Origin: Bacteroidia bacterium
GTDB taxonomy: Bacteria; Bacteroidota; Bacteroidia; B-17B0; Aurantibacillaceae
Direction: 5' to 3'
NCBI GenBank assembly: GCA_026414605.1
Contig: JAOAIP010000022.1
Span: forward strand, 1 to 48,333
DNA length: 48,333 bases
Shown here: piece after piece, positions 9,189 to 18,351 of the stretch
Position numbering within the stretch: the first letter of the stretch is position 1
Layout: each line of letters starts with the position of its first letter
Program-made: the position numbers and the translations under genes
The notes under the pieces: generated by a model
What the model saw: only the letters and a program-made list of their open reading frames with translations
Told to the model about the DNA's origin: nothing
Database searches by the model: none

Positions 9189-10319
9189 ATGAGATATTTC
9201 ATCATAGCAGGCGATCCATCAGGCGATTTACACGGATCTAATTTTATTCGTGAATTATTAAAATTAGATACTTCTGCTGAAATTGACTATGTAGGCGGAA
9301 AGAATATTGAAAATGTGCTTCATAAAAAGCCCTTGATACCATTAGATCGTACAGCATTTATGGGCTTTATAGATGTTCTTAAAAACATTCGTACTATTTT
9401 GAATAATTTTAAAATCGTTAAAAATCATTTGTTGAAACATCGTTATGATGTTGTTCTTTTAATAGATTATCCTGGATTTAATTTAAAGATGGCGAAATGG
9501 TGTAAAGAACACAACTATAAGGTTTATTATTACATATCACCTACTGTGTGGGCTTGGAAAGAAAGTCGTGTACATACTATTATAAATTATGTAGATAAAT
9601 TATTTTGCATACTTCCATTTGAAAAGGATTTTTACAAAAAATATAATTACGAAGTAGAATTCGTAGGACATCCACTATTAGACATTATTAATGAAAATAC
9701 CGTTTCTTATTCAAGAGATGAGTTTAGACAAAAATACCATTTACCTGATAAAAAATTTATTGCTATATTGCCTGGTAGTCGCCAACAAGAAATACAAGCG
9801 ATATTGCCAATAATGACAAGCATTTGCTCTTACTTTAAGGATTATCATTTTTTAATAGCAGGAATATCAAGATTTCCCAAAGAACTTTATACTCCTTTCT
9901 TAAAAGAAAATTCAAGTATCATTTACGATGACACGTATGCTATTCTTCGTTTTTCTGAGGCAGGCATCATAAAATCAGGCACTTCTACTATGGAAGCCGC
10001 ATTATTTAATGTACCACAAGTAGTATGTTATCGTGGGGGACAGTTGTCTTATTTAATAGCAAGATTATTGGTACGCAATATCCAATACATTAGTATGGTC
10101 AATTTGATTATGGGAAAAGAAGTGGTAAAAGAATTAATTCAAAATGATTTTAATGAAAAAAATTTACGAAAAGAATTAGATAAACTACTCAATGATACAT
10201 CTTACAGAAATCGCATCCTTAATGACTATCAAATAATGAGAGAAACATTAGGCGGTGCAGGTGCATCCAAAAAGTTAGCAGAAAAAATTTATTATTCACT
10301 AAAATCGGAAAATGCTTAA
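9189..10319 (+). CDS. lpxB: Lipid-A-disaccharide synthase
   Basis: A 376-residue GT-B glycosyltransferase (family GT19) acting at the inner membrane. It joins UDP-2,3-diacylglucosamine and lipid X to form the tetra-acyl disaccharide of lipid A. Family motifs are present: AGDPSGDLHGS at residues 7-17, LIDYPGFN near 95, YYISPTVWAWKESR near 115, VGHPLLD near 155, LPGSRQQEI near 195 and the donor-site segment SGTSTMEAALFNVPQVVCYR near 260-280. This confirms a lipopolysaccharide- or lipooligosaccharide-bearing Gram-negative. The last 8 bases overlap the next gene, indicating translational coupling with the SpoIID-like protein. Confidence 0.96.
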   Translation: MRYFIIAGDPSGDLHGSNFIRELLKLDTSAEIDYVGGKNIENVLHKKPLIPLDRTAFMGFIDVLKNIRTILNNFKIVKNHLLKHRYDVVLLIDYPGFNLKMAKWCKEHNYKVYYYISPTVWAWKESRVHTIINYVDKLFCILPFEKDFYKKYNYEVEFVGHPLLDIINENTVSYSRDEFRQKYHLPDKKFIAILPGSRQQEIQAILPIMTSICSYFKDYHFLIAGISRFPKELYTPFLKENSSIIYDDTYAILRFSEAGIIKSGTSTMEAALFNVPQVVCYRGGQLSYLIARLLVRNIQYISMVNLIMGKEVVKELIQNDFNEKNLRKELDKLLNDTSYRNRILNDYQIMRETLGGAGASKKLAEKIYYSLKSENA

Positions 10320-11502
10320 AAAGATGATCACATATAAAAAATTTTTGTTCTTCATTTTAAGCAGTTCGTTCTTTCATTATTTAGCATTTACACAAGAATT
10401 AGTCAATATCGGCATTTTAGGTGCATTAAAATTATCTTCTATCAAAATTTTATTTCAAGATGCTTATTCTGTTCAATTTGATGAAGCAAATGAATTACAA
10501 AAACTCAATAAAAATCAATTTTATCAATTAGAAGTAGTCAATGATTCATTAGTATTGATGGACAATTTGAATGGTAAAAAAATAACTGCAAAAACAATTC
10601 GTTTTTTTTCTCCTGATATTACAAATTCAGAGTTTTCAATCATTCATCCTAAATTATCCAATAGTAGAACATACAAAGGACATTTGACTATAACAGCCAA
10701 AGAATCTAATTTGCAATTAGTAAATACTTTAGAATTAGATGATTATGTATGTGGTGTAGTGAATGCAGAAGTAGGTAAAGGAAGACATCCTGAATTATAC
10801 AAAGCCCAATCTTTATTAGTACGAACTTATGCACTTTCGCATTTGTATAAGCATTTGCCCGAAGGATATAATTTATGTGACCAAGTACATTGCCAAGTAT
10901 ATTATGGTACTTGCCAATCCTCTTCTATTTTTGAAGCCGTAAAATCCACACATCATTTAGTCATAGTAGATAAAGATTTAAATTTAATAGTAGCCGCCTT
11001 TCATAGCAATAGTGGTGGGCAAACAGTCAATTCAGAAGACATTTGGGGAAGTAAAAAAGAGTATTTAAGAAGCGTAAAAGACACATTTAGCATAGGAATG
11101 CCAAGTTATAGATGGCAAAAAAAAATGGCATTGACTGAATGGATTCGTTACTTAAAAAAATACAAATATCCTGTAGATGATAGTGAAGCGTTGAATTTTG
11201 CTACAAATTTTAAGCAATATAACAGAAGCGTTTATTTGCACTACAATCATATAAAAATTCCCTTGAAAAACATACGAGAAGAATTAAAACTAATGTCTAC
11301 TTTCTTTGATATTAGTTTAAATGCCACAAAAGACACAGTGATTTTTTCAGGAAGAGGATTTGGACACGGCGTGGGACTTTCGCAAGAAGGGGCAATGAAA
11401 ATGGCTAAATTAGGATTAAACTACAAACAGATCATCAATTTTTATTATCAAAATGTTATTTTAATTGACTTAAAGAAATTAAACTTTTTCAAAGAAGAAT
11501 AG
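10312..11502 (+). CDS. SpoIID/LytB-domain secreted protein
   Basis: A 396-residue protein with a signal peptide (about residues 1-27, ending AFT-QE) and a SpoIID domain at about 120-385. SpoIID of Bacillus is a lytic transglycosylase that cuts peptidoglycan denuded of stem peptides. The catalytic Glu position is kept (E153 in LDDYVCGVVNAEVG), as is the cysteine set C189, C194 and C201 that binds zinc in known structures. The C-terminal GRGFGHGVGLSQEGA motif is also present. This organism is not a spore former, so a role in wall remodelling is more likely. It overlaps lpxB by 8 bases and abuts the ComF-like gene, so the three form one operon. Confidence 0.88.
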   Translation: MLKKMITYKKFLFFILSSSFFHYLAFTQELVNIGILGALKLSSIKILFQDAYSVQFDEANELQKLNKNQFYQLEVVNDSLVLMDNLNGKKITAKTIRFFSPDITNSEFSIIHPKLSNSRTYKGHLTITAKESNLQLVNTLELDDYVCGVVNAEVGKGRHPELYKAQSLLVRTYALSHLYKHLPEGYNLCDQVHCQVYYGTCQSSSIFEAVKSTHHLVIVDKDLNLIVAAFHSNSGGQTVNSEDIWGSKKEYLRSVKDTFSIGMPSYRWQKKMALTEWIRYLKKYKYPVDDSEALNFATNFKQYNRSVYLHYNHIKIPLKNIREELKLMSTFFDISLNATKDTVIFSGRGFGHGVGLSQEGAMKMAKLGLNYKQIINFYYQNVILIDLKKLNFFKEE

Positions 11503-12210
11503 ATGCTTGAAAATCTCAATATTATTGATGATTTTATTAGTTTAATTTATCCTAAAATTTGTGTTTCGTGTAAAGAAACATTATTAAAACACGAGATTTA
11601 TTTATGTGAAAAATGTAGAGAAAATTTACCACGACCAAAGTTTCACATCAATATTGAAGAATCAAACATACGAAAAATACTCTACGGACGCATTCCTGTG
11701 TTTGGATCTGCAGCATATTATTTATTTCATAAAAAAACAGGGGTTCAAAATATTTTACATCATATTAAATACAAAAAAGGCAAAGATTTAGCACAAACAA
11801 TAGGAAGTTGGATGGGATATGAGTTATCTACTTGCGAATGGATAAAAGATGTAGAAGGTGTAGTGCCTATACCATTACATCCTAAAAAACAATTAGAAAG
11901 GGGCTATAATCAAAGCGAAGAGTATAGCAAAGGCATTTCAAATGAAACCAAAATACCTATAATCAATGTGTTGAAAAAAGACATCTACACCACTACACAA
12001 ACAAAGAAAAAAAGATTTGAACGTTGGGAAAATGTAAAAGATAATTTTGTAGTTAGTGAAAATGTAAGTCAGTATAATCACTTAATGTTAGTAGATGATG
12101 TATTGACAACAGGGGCAACCTTTGAAGCCGCTTACAATACATTAGTAAAATCAGGATACAAAGGGAAAATAAGCATTGTAGTTATTGCAATGGCAACGCA
12201 TTTGATTTAA
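11503..12210 (+). CDS. ComF-family phosphoribosyltransferase-like protein
   Basis: A 235-residue cytosolic protein of the ComF/GntX family. An N-terminal zinc finger is visible: CVSC at about residues 20-23 and CEKC at about 35-38. The PRTase-like core has VVPIPLHPKKQLERGYNQSE near 125-145 and the PRPP loop LMLVDDVLTTGAT near 195-207. ComF proteins are linked to handling of single-stranded DNA during natural transformation, but many copies occur in species without known competence. The ATG directly follows the stop of the SpoIID-like gene. The stop codon abuts the stop codon of the convergent ABC gene with no spacer. Confidence 0.88.
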   Translation: MLENLNIIDDFISLIYPKICVSCKETLLKHEIYLCEKCRENLPRPKFHINIEESNIRKILYGRIPVFGSAAYYLFHKKTGVQNILHHIKYKKGKDLAQTIGSWMGYELSTCEWIKDVEGVVPIPLHPKKQLERGYNQSEEYSKGISNETKIPIINVLKKDIYTTTQTKKKRFERWENVKDNFVVSENVSQYNHLMLVDDVLTTGATFEAAYNTLVKSGYKGKISIVVIAMATHLI

Positions 12211-13932
12211 TTAAATGGTTTCATACTGTGCTTCATAGATTTGAGCATAATGCCCGTTAAGTTGTAACAATTCTTCGTGCGTTCCTTTTTCTACAATTTT
12301 TCCTTGATGCATTACTACAATTTGATGTGCCATTTGTATGGTAGATAAACGATGGGCAATAATAATAGCCGTCCTATTATGTAATATCTTTTTTAAGGCA
12401 GTTTGAATAAGTTGTTCTGTTTGAGAATCAATCATCGCTGTGGCTTCGTCTAAAATAAACAATTCAGGTTGATGCACATACGATCTCAAAAAAGCAATCA
12501 ATTGCTTTTGTCCTGATGATAAATTAGAACCTCTTTCTTGAATGATATAGTGGTAATTATTTTCTAATTGCATAATAAAATCGTGGATACCTATTTCCTT
12601 TGCGGCTTGTATAACTGTTTCTTCGGCTATATCAGGATTAAACATTCTTACATTGTTCAAGATGCTATCATTAAACAAATAAGGATCTTGCAATACCACT
12701 GCTATTTTATTTCTCAAAGATGTCAATTGATATTCTTGAATAGGTAGTTCATCTATTAGTATTTCGCCCTTTTGAATATCATACATTCTTGCGATTAATT
12801 GCACCAATGTTGATTTTCCTGAACCTGTTTGCCCAACAATAGCCGTAATCTCATAAGCAGGAATAAATAAATTAATATCTGACAGGACTTTTACTTGTTT
12901 ATCTTGATAGTAAAAATCCACATTTTTAAATGCAATTCCTTTTTGTAATTTTTGAAAAATTATTTTTCCATCATTGATTTGCGGAACATTTTCTTCTATT
13001 AAAGCATATACTCTTTCAGCCGCTACTAATCCCATTTGAAAAGTATTGAGTTGATCTGCAAGCATTCTCAAAGGACGAAAAAGCATTTGAGTCATCATTA
13101 CAAAAAAAGTAATATCACCAAGTGCTACATTTGGTAACAATGACGAAGTATAAATCACTAATGCAATTGCAATGCTTGATAAAAGTTCTAATACAGGAAA
13201 AAAAATAGAGTAATACCAAATAGATTGAATATGTGCTTTGCGATGTTGATCATTAAGTACTTTGAATTTTTCAAACTCTTTATCTTCTGCATTAAATTGT
13301 TGAACAATACTCATTCCTACTAAATGTTCTTGAATAAACTTATTTAAATGAGCAACAGCATTACGCACTTGTGTAAATGATTTTTGAACAGCATTTTTGA
13401 AAATCCATACAGATACTACCAAGAATGGTAACACCACTAATACTGCTAATGTCAAATGCACATTGATATAAAACATTGTAGCAATAAAAACTATTATAGT
13501 AATAATGCTTCCAAGAATAGTAGTAAATCCTTCTGCAAAAATTTCATTCATTGCTTCCATATCGGATACTACTCTTGTAACTACTGTACCTACGGGGGTT
13601 TTATCAAAATAAGAAATAGGTAAATGCAAGATGTGTTCAAATAAATTTTTCCGAGTTTTTAAAACTAACTTTTGCCCAAGGATAACAGAAATAACACTGT
13701 TGGAATATTGCAATAAGGACTCCATCATCATTAGTAAAACAAGAAATATCCCTAATTTAGTAAAATCATAAATATTAGAAGTACTGATATTATTCAAAGC
13801 CGTATTGATTAGCAATGGGCGAACTATAGATATTAATGAAATCAATAAAGTCAATGCAATAGCCGTATAAAACCATTTGGGATAAGCAGAAAGTTCTGAT
13901 AAAATTTTAAGTATGATGTTCTTTTTTTTCAT
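12211..13932 (-). CDS. ABC exporter, MsbA-like half transporter
   Basis: A 573-residue fusion of a six-helix transmembrane domain (about 1-320) and an ATPase domain (about 330-573). ATPase motifs: Walker A GQTGSGKST at 367-375, Q-loop Q415, signature LSSGQ at 471-475, Walker B LFILDE at 491-496 and H-loop H527. The fold matches type IV exporters that work as homodimers or heterodimers, such as MsbA (lipid A flippase) or the MdlB multidrug type. Substrate is not deducible. Its ATG overlaps the truA stop (ATGA), so the two are coupled. The 3' end abuts the convergent comF-like gene with no room for a terminator. Confidence 0.92.
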   Translation of the reverse strand: MKKKNIILKILSELSAYPKWFYTAIALTLLISLISIVRPLLINTALNNISTSNIYDFTKLGIFLVLLMMMESLLQYSNSVISVILGQKLVLKTRKNLFEHILHLPISYFDKTPVGTVVTRVVSDMEAMNEIFAEGFTTILGSIITIIVFIATMFYINVHLTLAVLVVLPFLVVSVWIFKNAVQKSFTQVRNAVAHLNKFIQEHLVGMSIVQQFNAEDKEFEKFKVLNDQHRKAHIQSIWYYSIFFPVLELLSSIAIALVIYTSSLLPNVALGDITFFVMMTQMLFRPLRMLADQLNTFQMGLVAAERVYALIEENVPQINDGKIIFQKLQKGIAFKNVDFYYQDKQVKVLSDINLFIPAYEITAIVGQTGSGKSTLVQLIARMYDIQKGEILIDELPIQEYQLTSLRNKIAVVLQDPYLFNDSILNNVRMFNPDIAEETVIQAAKEIGIHDFIMQLENNYHYIIQERGSNLSSGQKQLIAFLRSYVHQPELFILDEATAMIDSQTEQLIQTALKKILHNRTAIIIAHRLSTIQMAHQIVVMHQGKIVEKGTHEELLQLNGHYAQIYEAQYETI

Positions 13933-14687
13933 AAAATAAAAATTGACTCGGGATATTTAATTTGCGTAAGATACAAACCTTCTGCAGGTGCTGAAAATCC
14001 TGCTTTTTTTCTATCTCCTGAAAGTAGGATGTTTTCTAAATCATTTAAAGTGTATTTACCAATGCCCAACCAAATAAGTGTCCCAACAATAGCACGTACC
14101 ATATTTCGTAAAAAACGATTGGCTGTTATTACAAAGACAATACGATGATCTTGCACATTCCATTGAATATCATAAATAATACATTGTGTATGATTATATT
14201 CTGATGCATCCTTTGTAAAACAAGCAAAATCGGTATGCTGTTTAATTTTTTGAATACCTTCTTGAATAATAGCATTATTTAATGTTTGCGAATAATACCA
14301 AGACCTTTGATATAAAAACGGATCTTTTCGTTGATGAATATGATATTCATACGTCCGTGAAATAGCGTCGTAACGAGCATTTGCATTGGACGTTACACAA
14401 TACAATTGATGCACTGCTATATCGTCGGGCAACATAGAATTCCATTTATGTAACCAAAATTCAAAAGGATGATCTGCAAGCGTCAAAGAATCAAAATGAG
14501 CGAAAAATTGTTTGGCATGAACACCTGCATCTGTTCTTCCGCATCCTATAAGAGTTACAGGATGTCGTAAGGTAGTAGATAAAACATCGTTTAAAATTTG
14601 TTGAATAGTATGCGGTGTATTGGCTTGAATTTGCCATCCATTATATTTTGTCCCACAATAAGAAAGTTCCAAAAAATAACGAGACAT
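13929..14687 (-). CDS. truA: tRNA pseudouridine synthase A
   Basis: A 252-residue enzyme that isomerises uridines 38-40 in the tRNA anticodon arm. The catalytic Asp is D53 in GCGRTDAGVHA. FLRNMVRAIVGTL near residue 190 is the second family signature. Length is usual for the family. It overlaps the ABC exporter by four bases. Upstream (14688-14799) is a 112-base gap holding AAAGTTGA-type repeat units, and no convincing promoter was seen there. Confidence 0.95.
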   Translation of the reverse strand: MSRYFLELSYCGTKYNGWQIQANTPHTIQQILNDVLSTTLRHPVTLIGCGRTDAGVHAKQFFAHFDSLTLADHPFEFWLHKWNSMLPDDIAVHQLYCVTSNANARYDAISRTYEYHIHQRKDPFLYQRSWYYSQTLNNAIIQEGIQKIKQHTDFACFTKDASEYNHTQCIIYDIQWNVQDHRIVFVITANRFLRNMVRAIVGTLIWLGIGKYTLNDLENILLSGDRKKAGFSAPAEGLYLTQIKYPESIFIL

Positions 14688-14799
14688 AAAAGTATGAGAT
14701 GTTAGTGATTAGTTGAAAGTTGAAAATGAAAAGTAATAAGTCCTGTAAGGTTAGATATTAATGTTTTTTGATACATTATCATTCAAAAAAATATAAGCA

Positions 14800-15690
14800 T
14801 CAAAAATGATATTCTTTAAATTGTTTTGAAAACTCTTCTGAAGGAATAGGTATATTTTTTTGAACATTAAAAAAATCATAACTTTCTAAAAGTCCTTTAT
14901 CATCATAGAGATTAACTGATATAGGTAAAAAAGTTGCCTTATCAATATACAAAAATGCTTTTTTGCAATACATCTTTGGAATTAGAATAGTAGAACCTTT
15001 CTTCAAATAGCCAAATTCAAAATATAAATTATTTTTATCACGAATGATGTATTCATTGATATTAAATTTTCTTGCAATGCTTACTACTGTTTCTTTGCCT
15101 TCAATTTTGTATGGAACATAATCAAAATTGGAACTTTCATAATACAAACCATAACACTGCTTGCCATTTTTTTCAATAACTCCAAGGTAATGTAAATAAT
15201 TGAGATACTTTTCTTTTTCCTTAAAGAGTGCTATTTGAATCGTTTGAGCAATAAATTGAAAACCTAATTCGTGAATAGTATAATGTTGTTTTTTCTTCAT
15301 TATAGAGCCATTGGGGTCTAAAAAAATACTCATAGGCAAAGATGGATGTTTGACCAATGCTTTATTTTCATTTTGTCCTTCAATGTAGAGTATTTCTAAT
15401 TTTTTTTCAGGATTTATAAAATATAATTTTTTTGTAGGATAATAACTAATCTTGTAAAAAGAAGTTGATTTTAAATATTTATCTTGAAATCGTTCTAATG
15501 CTTCTAATTTAACTTTTAATGTTTTGATATTATCCACCGAATCAATCATTTGGTGCAATATCTGAATGGCAGAAAGATTCTCATTTTTAATCAATAAAAA
15601 ATTGGTTTTGATAGTAAAGCTATATGCAGATATTAAAAGGATTACAAACAATGCACCACTTACCAAATATCTAATATTTTTGTGTCTCAT
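14800..15690 (-). CDS. DUF1571-type exported protein with an embedded LysM-like segment
   Basis: A 296-residue protein with an N-terminal signal or anchor (hydrophobic about 9-27). The overall pattern (SVDNIKTLKVKLEALERF at the start, YLHYLGVIEKNGKQCYGLYYE in the middle, YIDKATFLPISVNLYDDKGLLESYDF near the end) fits DUF1571 proteins, which have a LolA/LolB-like shape. A LysM-like stretch is inserted at about residues 193-240: YKIEGKETVVSIARKFNI and then GYLKKGSTILIPK. This suggests contact with peptidoglycan. It overlaps the upstream DUF4292 gene by four bases and is the last gene of the cluster. Precise function is unknown. Confidence 0.75.
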   Translation of the reverse strand: MRHKNIRYLVSGALFVILLISAYSFTIKTNFLLIKNENLSAIQILHQMIDSVDNIKTLKVKLEALERFQDKYLKSTSFYKISYYPTKKLYFINPEKKLEILYIEGQNENKALVKHPSLPMSIFLDPNGSIMKKKQHYTIHELGFQFIAQTIQIALFKEKEKYLNYLHYLGVIEKNGKQCYGLYYESSNFDYVPYKIEGKETVVSIARKFNINEYIIRDKNNLYFEFGYLKKGSTILIPKMYCKKAFLYIDKATFLPISVNLYDDKGLLESYDFFNVQKNIPIPSEEFSKQFKEYHF

Positions 15691-16577
15691 TTAATTTCCT
15701 TTTTTTGATACGATGATGGAACACGAAAAGATAAATTTTGTGGTTTATTCAATTCTACTTTGGTGTATTTAAGTTGGAATTCAATAGGATTTTGATTTTC
15801 TGCAACGATAGTGGTTTTTACAAGTTGTGGAAAATACAAAGAGTCAATGATTGAGAATTTATCATAATCTACAGTAATGGAATGATTATTCTTCAAATCA
15901 ATAATTTGATTACGCAGAATTTTGAAGGTATTCGGATGCAATGAAATTATTTGTATAGGTTCTTTGGCAATCAAAATTTCTTTGTCTTTTAATAATCTTT
16001 TGACTTTTCGCTTTTTGGTAGTAGTAAGAACATATTGACAATTTTTTTTGTCATTGATGTGTTTAATTTTTTCTTCTTCATTGTAAAATTCAGCATTATT
16101 ACCAAACATTAAAGATTGTATTAAATCCAAATCGGCTGATACATTTAAGAGTTTAGAAATGTTTTCAATGCTCCCATAAAAATATTGCTTCTTGGGATAA
16201 ATAATCATTTTGACAGAATCATTAGTAATTAAAATTTTAGCAACATCAAATAAACCAATGGCTTCCACAGTAATTAAAATCGCACTGTCTTTTTTGGAAC
16301 GAATTTTTATATCTACATCTGTATCTTCACTATCAATAACGAGTTTTGTTTCTGCACGAGCATAAATCCACTCATAATTAAATGTATGCTGCTGCATCTT
16401 TTCAATCAAATGTTTAGTAGATTTAATATCCAAACGGCATTTTTCGGTGGTATCTGTAGTAGTTGGTGTTTTTGTTTTTACAGTAGATTTTTTTGTTTTA
16501 CAAGCATCCAACAATAAAACAAAACCAATGAAAAATAAAACAAAAATGGCTGTATTTGAAATTTTAGTAGCATTCAT
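15687..16577 (-). CDS. DUF4292 lipoprotein, LolB/LolA-like
   Basis: A 296-residue lipoprotein: signal residues 1-25 with lipobox LLDAC, so lipidation at about Cys26, followed by a Lys/Thr-rich linker. The body has the alternating strands of a convex beta-sheet (for example IYARAETKLVIDSEDTDVDIKIRSKKDSAILITVEA) typical of DUF4292, a Bacteroidota family resembling LolA/LolB. A role in carrying or receiving lipoproteins or lipids at the outer membrane is plausible but not shown. It sits 24 bases after the TPR lipoprotein gene and overlaps the DUF1571 gene by four bases. Confidence 0.8.
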   Translation of the reverse strand: MNATKISNTAIFVLFFIGFVLLLDACKTKKSTVKTKTPTTTDTTEKCRLDIKSTKHLIEKMQQHTFNYEWIYARAETKLVIDSEDTDVDIKIRSKKDSAILITVEAIGLFDVAKILITNDSVKMIIYPKKQYFYGSIENISKLLNVSADLDLIQSLMFGNNAEFYNEEEKIKHINDKKNCQYVLTTTKKRKVKRLLKDKEILIAKEPIQIISLHPNTFKILRNQIIDLKNNHSITVDYDKFSIIDSLYFPQLVKTTIVAENQNPIEFQLKYTKVELNKPQNLSFRVPSSYQKKEIK

Positions 16578-16601
16578 AAAATGACAATATCTTACAAAAA
16601 C

Positions 16602-18350
16602 TTAATGGCTTTCTTCTATCAAAGAATTTGTTTCAATTTTCTTTTGAAGGGTATCTGAATTTCCGCCCATTTCTTTGGCTTTTTTCCAATATTCAAGGGC
16701 TTCGTCTTTTCTATTTAATTGAAATAAAATATCTCCATAATGTTCTAAAATCACAGGTGATTGTTTTTTATCTATAATTTGTTTTAATACTTTTTCGGCT
16801 TCATTGTATCTTTTTTGTTGATAAAGTATCCAAGCATAAGTATCAATAAAATTGGGGTTATTAGGGGATATTTCTAAACTTCTTTTAATCATTCTTTCGG
16901 CTTTGTCTAATTTTTCTTTTCGTAATGCAAGATAATAGGCATAATTATTCAACACAAGTGCATTATCAGGATTTACAGTCAGTGCATATTCAAAATACTT
17001 ATCGGACTCGGGGTAGTTTTTAATTTGATTATAAGTTTCAGCCAATTCGGTATAAATAATTTCTAACAAATTGGTATTATCTACTGCATAATCGGTGGCT
17101 ATTTTATAGTTATTTATTGCTTCATCGTATTTTTTGAAATGCCTTAATGCAAGTCCTTTGTAAACATAAAACATTGCTTGATTAGGGAATATCTCTAATG
17201 CTAATTCGCTGTGTTTGTATAATGAATCGTACATTCCATTTTCATATTCTAAAGATAATAATTGATCCCATATTGGGTATTTATTTTTGCTCAAAAGTGC
17301 GGCTTTGTAGTACTCTGCAATGGCTTCTTGTTTTTTATTTTGTTTTAATAAATAATCTGCATAAATACTATGCGATTCGGCTGCTAATGGGTGCGTTTGT
17401 ACAAATAATTCACAAAGATGAAGTAATTTTTTATCAAAGATACTGTCTTGTGCTTTTATACTTGTAGAATAAAATTTTATCAAAATAGAAAGTTTGTCTT
17501 TAACATCATAATCAGGATTTGAAAATAATTTTTCAAGATGATAAAATGCTTTATCTTGATTATTTTGTGAAACATAATAATCATAATATACCAAATGAGC
17601 CGTTGCATTTAATGAATCATTACTCAATAAATCATTGGCTAATTCTAATGCTTTTGAGTATTCTTTATTTTTGAAAAACATTCCTGTAAGCACTTCTTTG
17701 GCTTTATTATCATCGGGATATAACTTTAAATATTTTTGTAACTCTTGTTCTACTAATTTTGGTTTATTCATAAAATACAATAATGTTACTTTTTCATACA
17801 TTATATCAAATGAATAGCCCCATTTTTTTTCTATTTCTTCTAATAACGACAATGCTTTTTGTGGTTGATTATTTAATTCGTATTCTAACACTAACTGTTT
17901 GTATAATTCTTGATTATTAGGATATTTTTTAATTAAATCTTTGAGTATCTCAATAGATTTATGATACTGTTGATTTTGATCATATAGTTTAATTAAAGCA
18001 TATTGATACCATATATTATTCGGTTGATATTGAACGGCTTTTTGTGCTGCCACTAATGCTTCTGATTTTCTATTCATCAAACGATATAAATTGCTCAACT
18101 CATACTGAACAGCCGCAGAAGTAGGAACTAATTTTTCACACTGCATTAAATACCACTCTGATTCTTTGAATTTGCCCAACAAACGATTGGATACGGCTTC
18201 AATAAACAAACCTGATAGTTGGGCTTCTTTGTCATTATCAATAAATGTATTAGCCGCAGATTTTTTAGTGCTTACATTTTTAGTAGTACTACAACTTGCA
18301 AGCAATAACAAAAAAATTAAACTCACTATTATTTGAAAATACTTCAACAT
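16602..18350 (-). CDS. TPR-repeat lipoprotein
   Basis: A 582-residue lipoprotein with signal peptide and lipobox LLASC (Cys at about residue 20). The rest is almost entirely tetratricopeptide repeats: many 34-residue units with the W/L-G-Y-A-F-A-P spacing are visible, for example AVQYQPNNIWYQYALIKLYDQ, then FEYALTVNPDNALVLNNYAYYLAL and AERMIKRSLEISPNNPNFIDTYAWI. Such proteins act as scaffolds. It is one base downstream of the nucleotidyltransferase and upstream of DUF4292, an order that suggests a shared envelope assembly job. No enzymatic domain is seen. Confidence 0.88.
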   Translation of the reverse strand: MLKYFQIIVSLIFLLLLASCSTTKNVSTKKSAANTFIDNDKEAQLSGLFIEAVSNRLLGKFKESEWYLMQCEKLVPTSAAVQYELSNLYRLMNRKSEALVAAQKAVQYQPNNIWYQYALIKLYDQNQQYHKSIEILKDLIKKYPNNQELYKQLVLEYELNNQPQKALSLLEEIEKKWGYSFDIMYEKVTLLYFMNKPKLVEQELQKYLKLYPDDNKAKEVLTGMFFKNKEYSKALELANDLLSNDSLNATAHLVYYDYYVSQNNQDKAFYHLEKLFSNPDYDVKDKLSILIKFYSTSIKAQDSIFDKKLLHLCELFVQTHPLAAESHSIYADYLLKQNKKQEAIAEYYKAALLSKNKYPIWDQLLSLEYENGMYDSLYKHSELALEIFPNQAMFYVYKGLALRHFKKYDEAINNYKIATDYAVDNTNLLEIIYTELAETYNQIKNYPESDKYFEYALTVNPDNALVLNNYAYYLALRKEKLDKAERMIKRSLEISPNNPNFIDTYAWILYQQKRYNEAEKVLKQIIDKKQSPVILEHYGDILFQLNRKDEALEYWKKAKEMGGNSDTLQKKIETNSLIEESH

Positions 18351-18351
18351 T

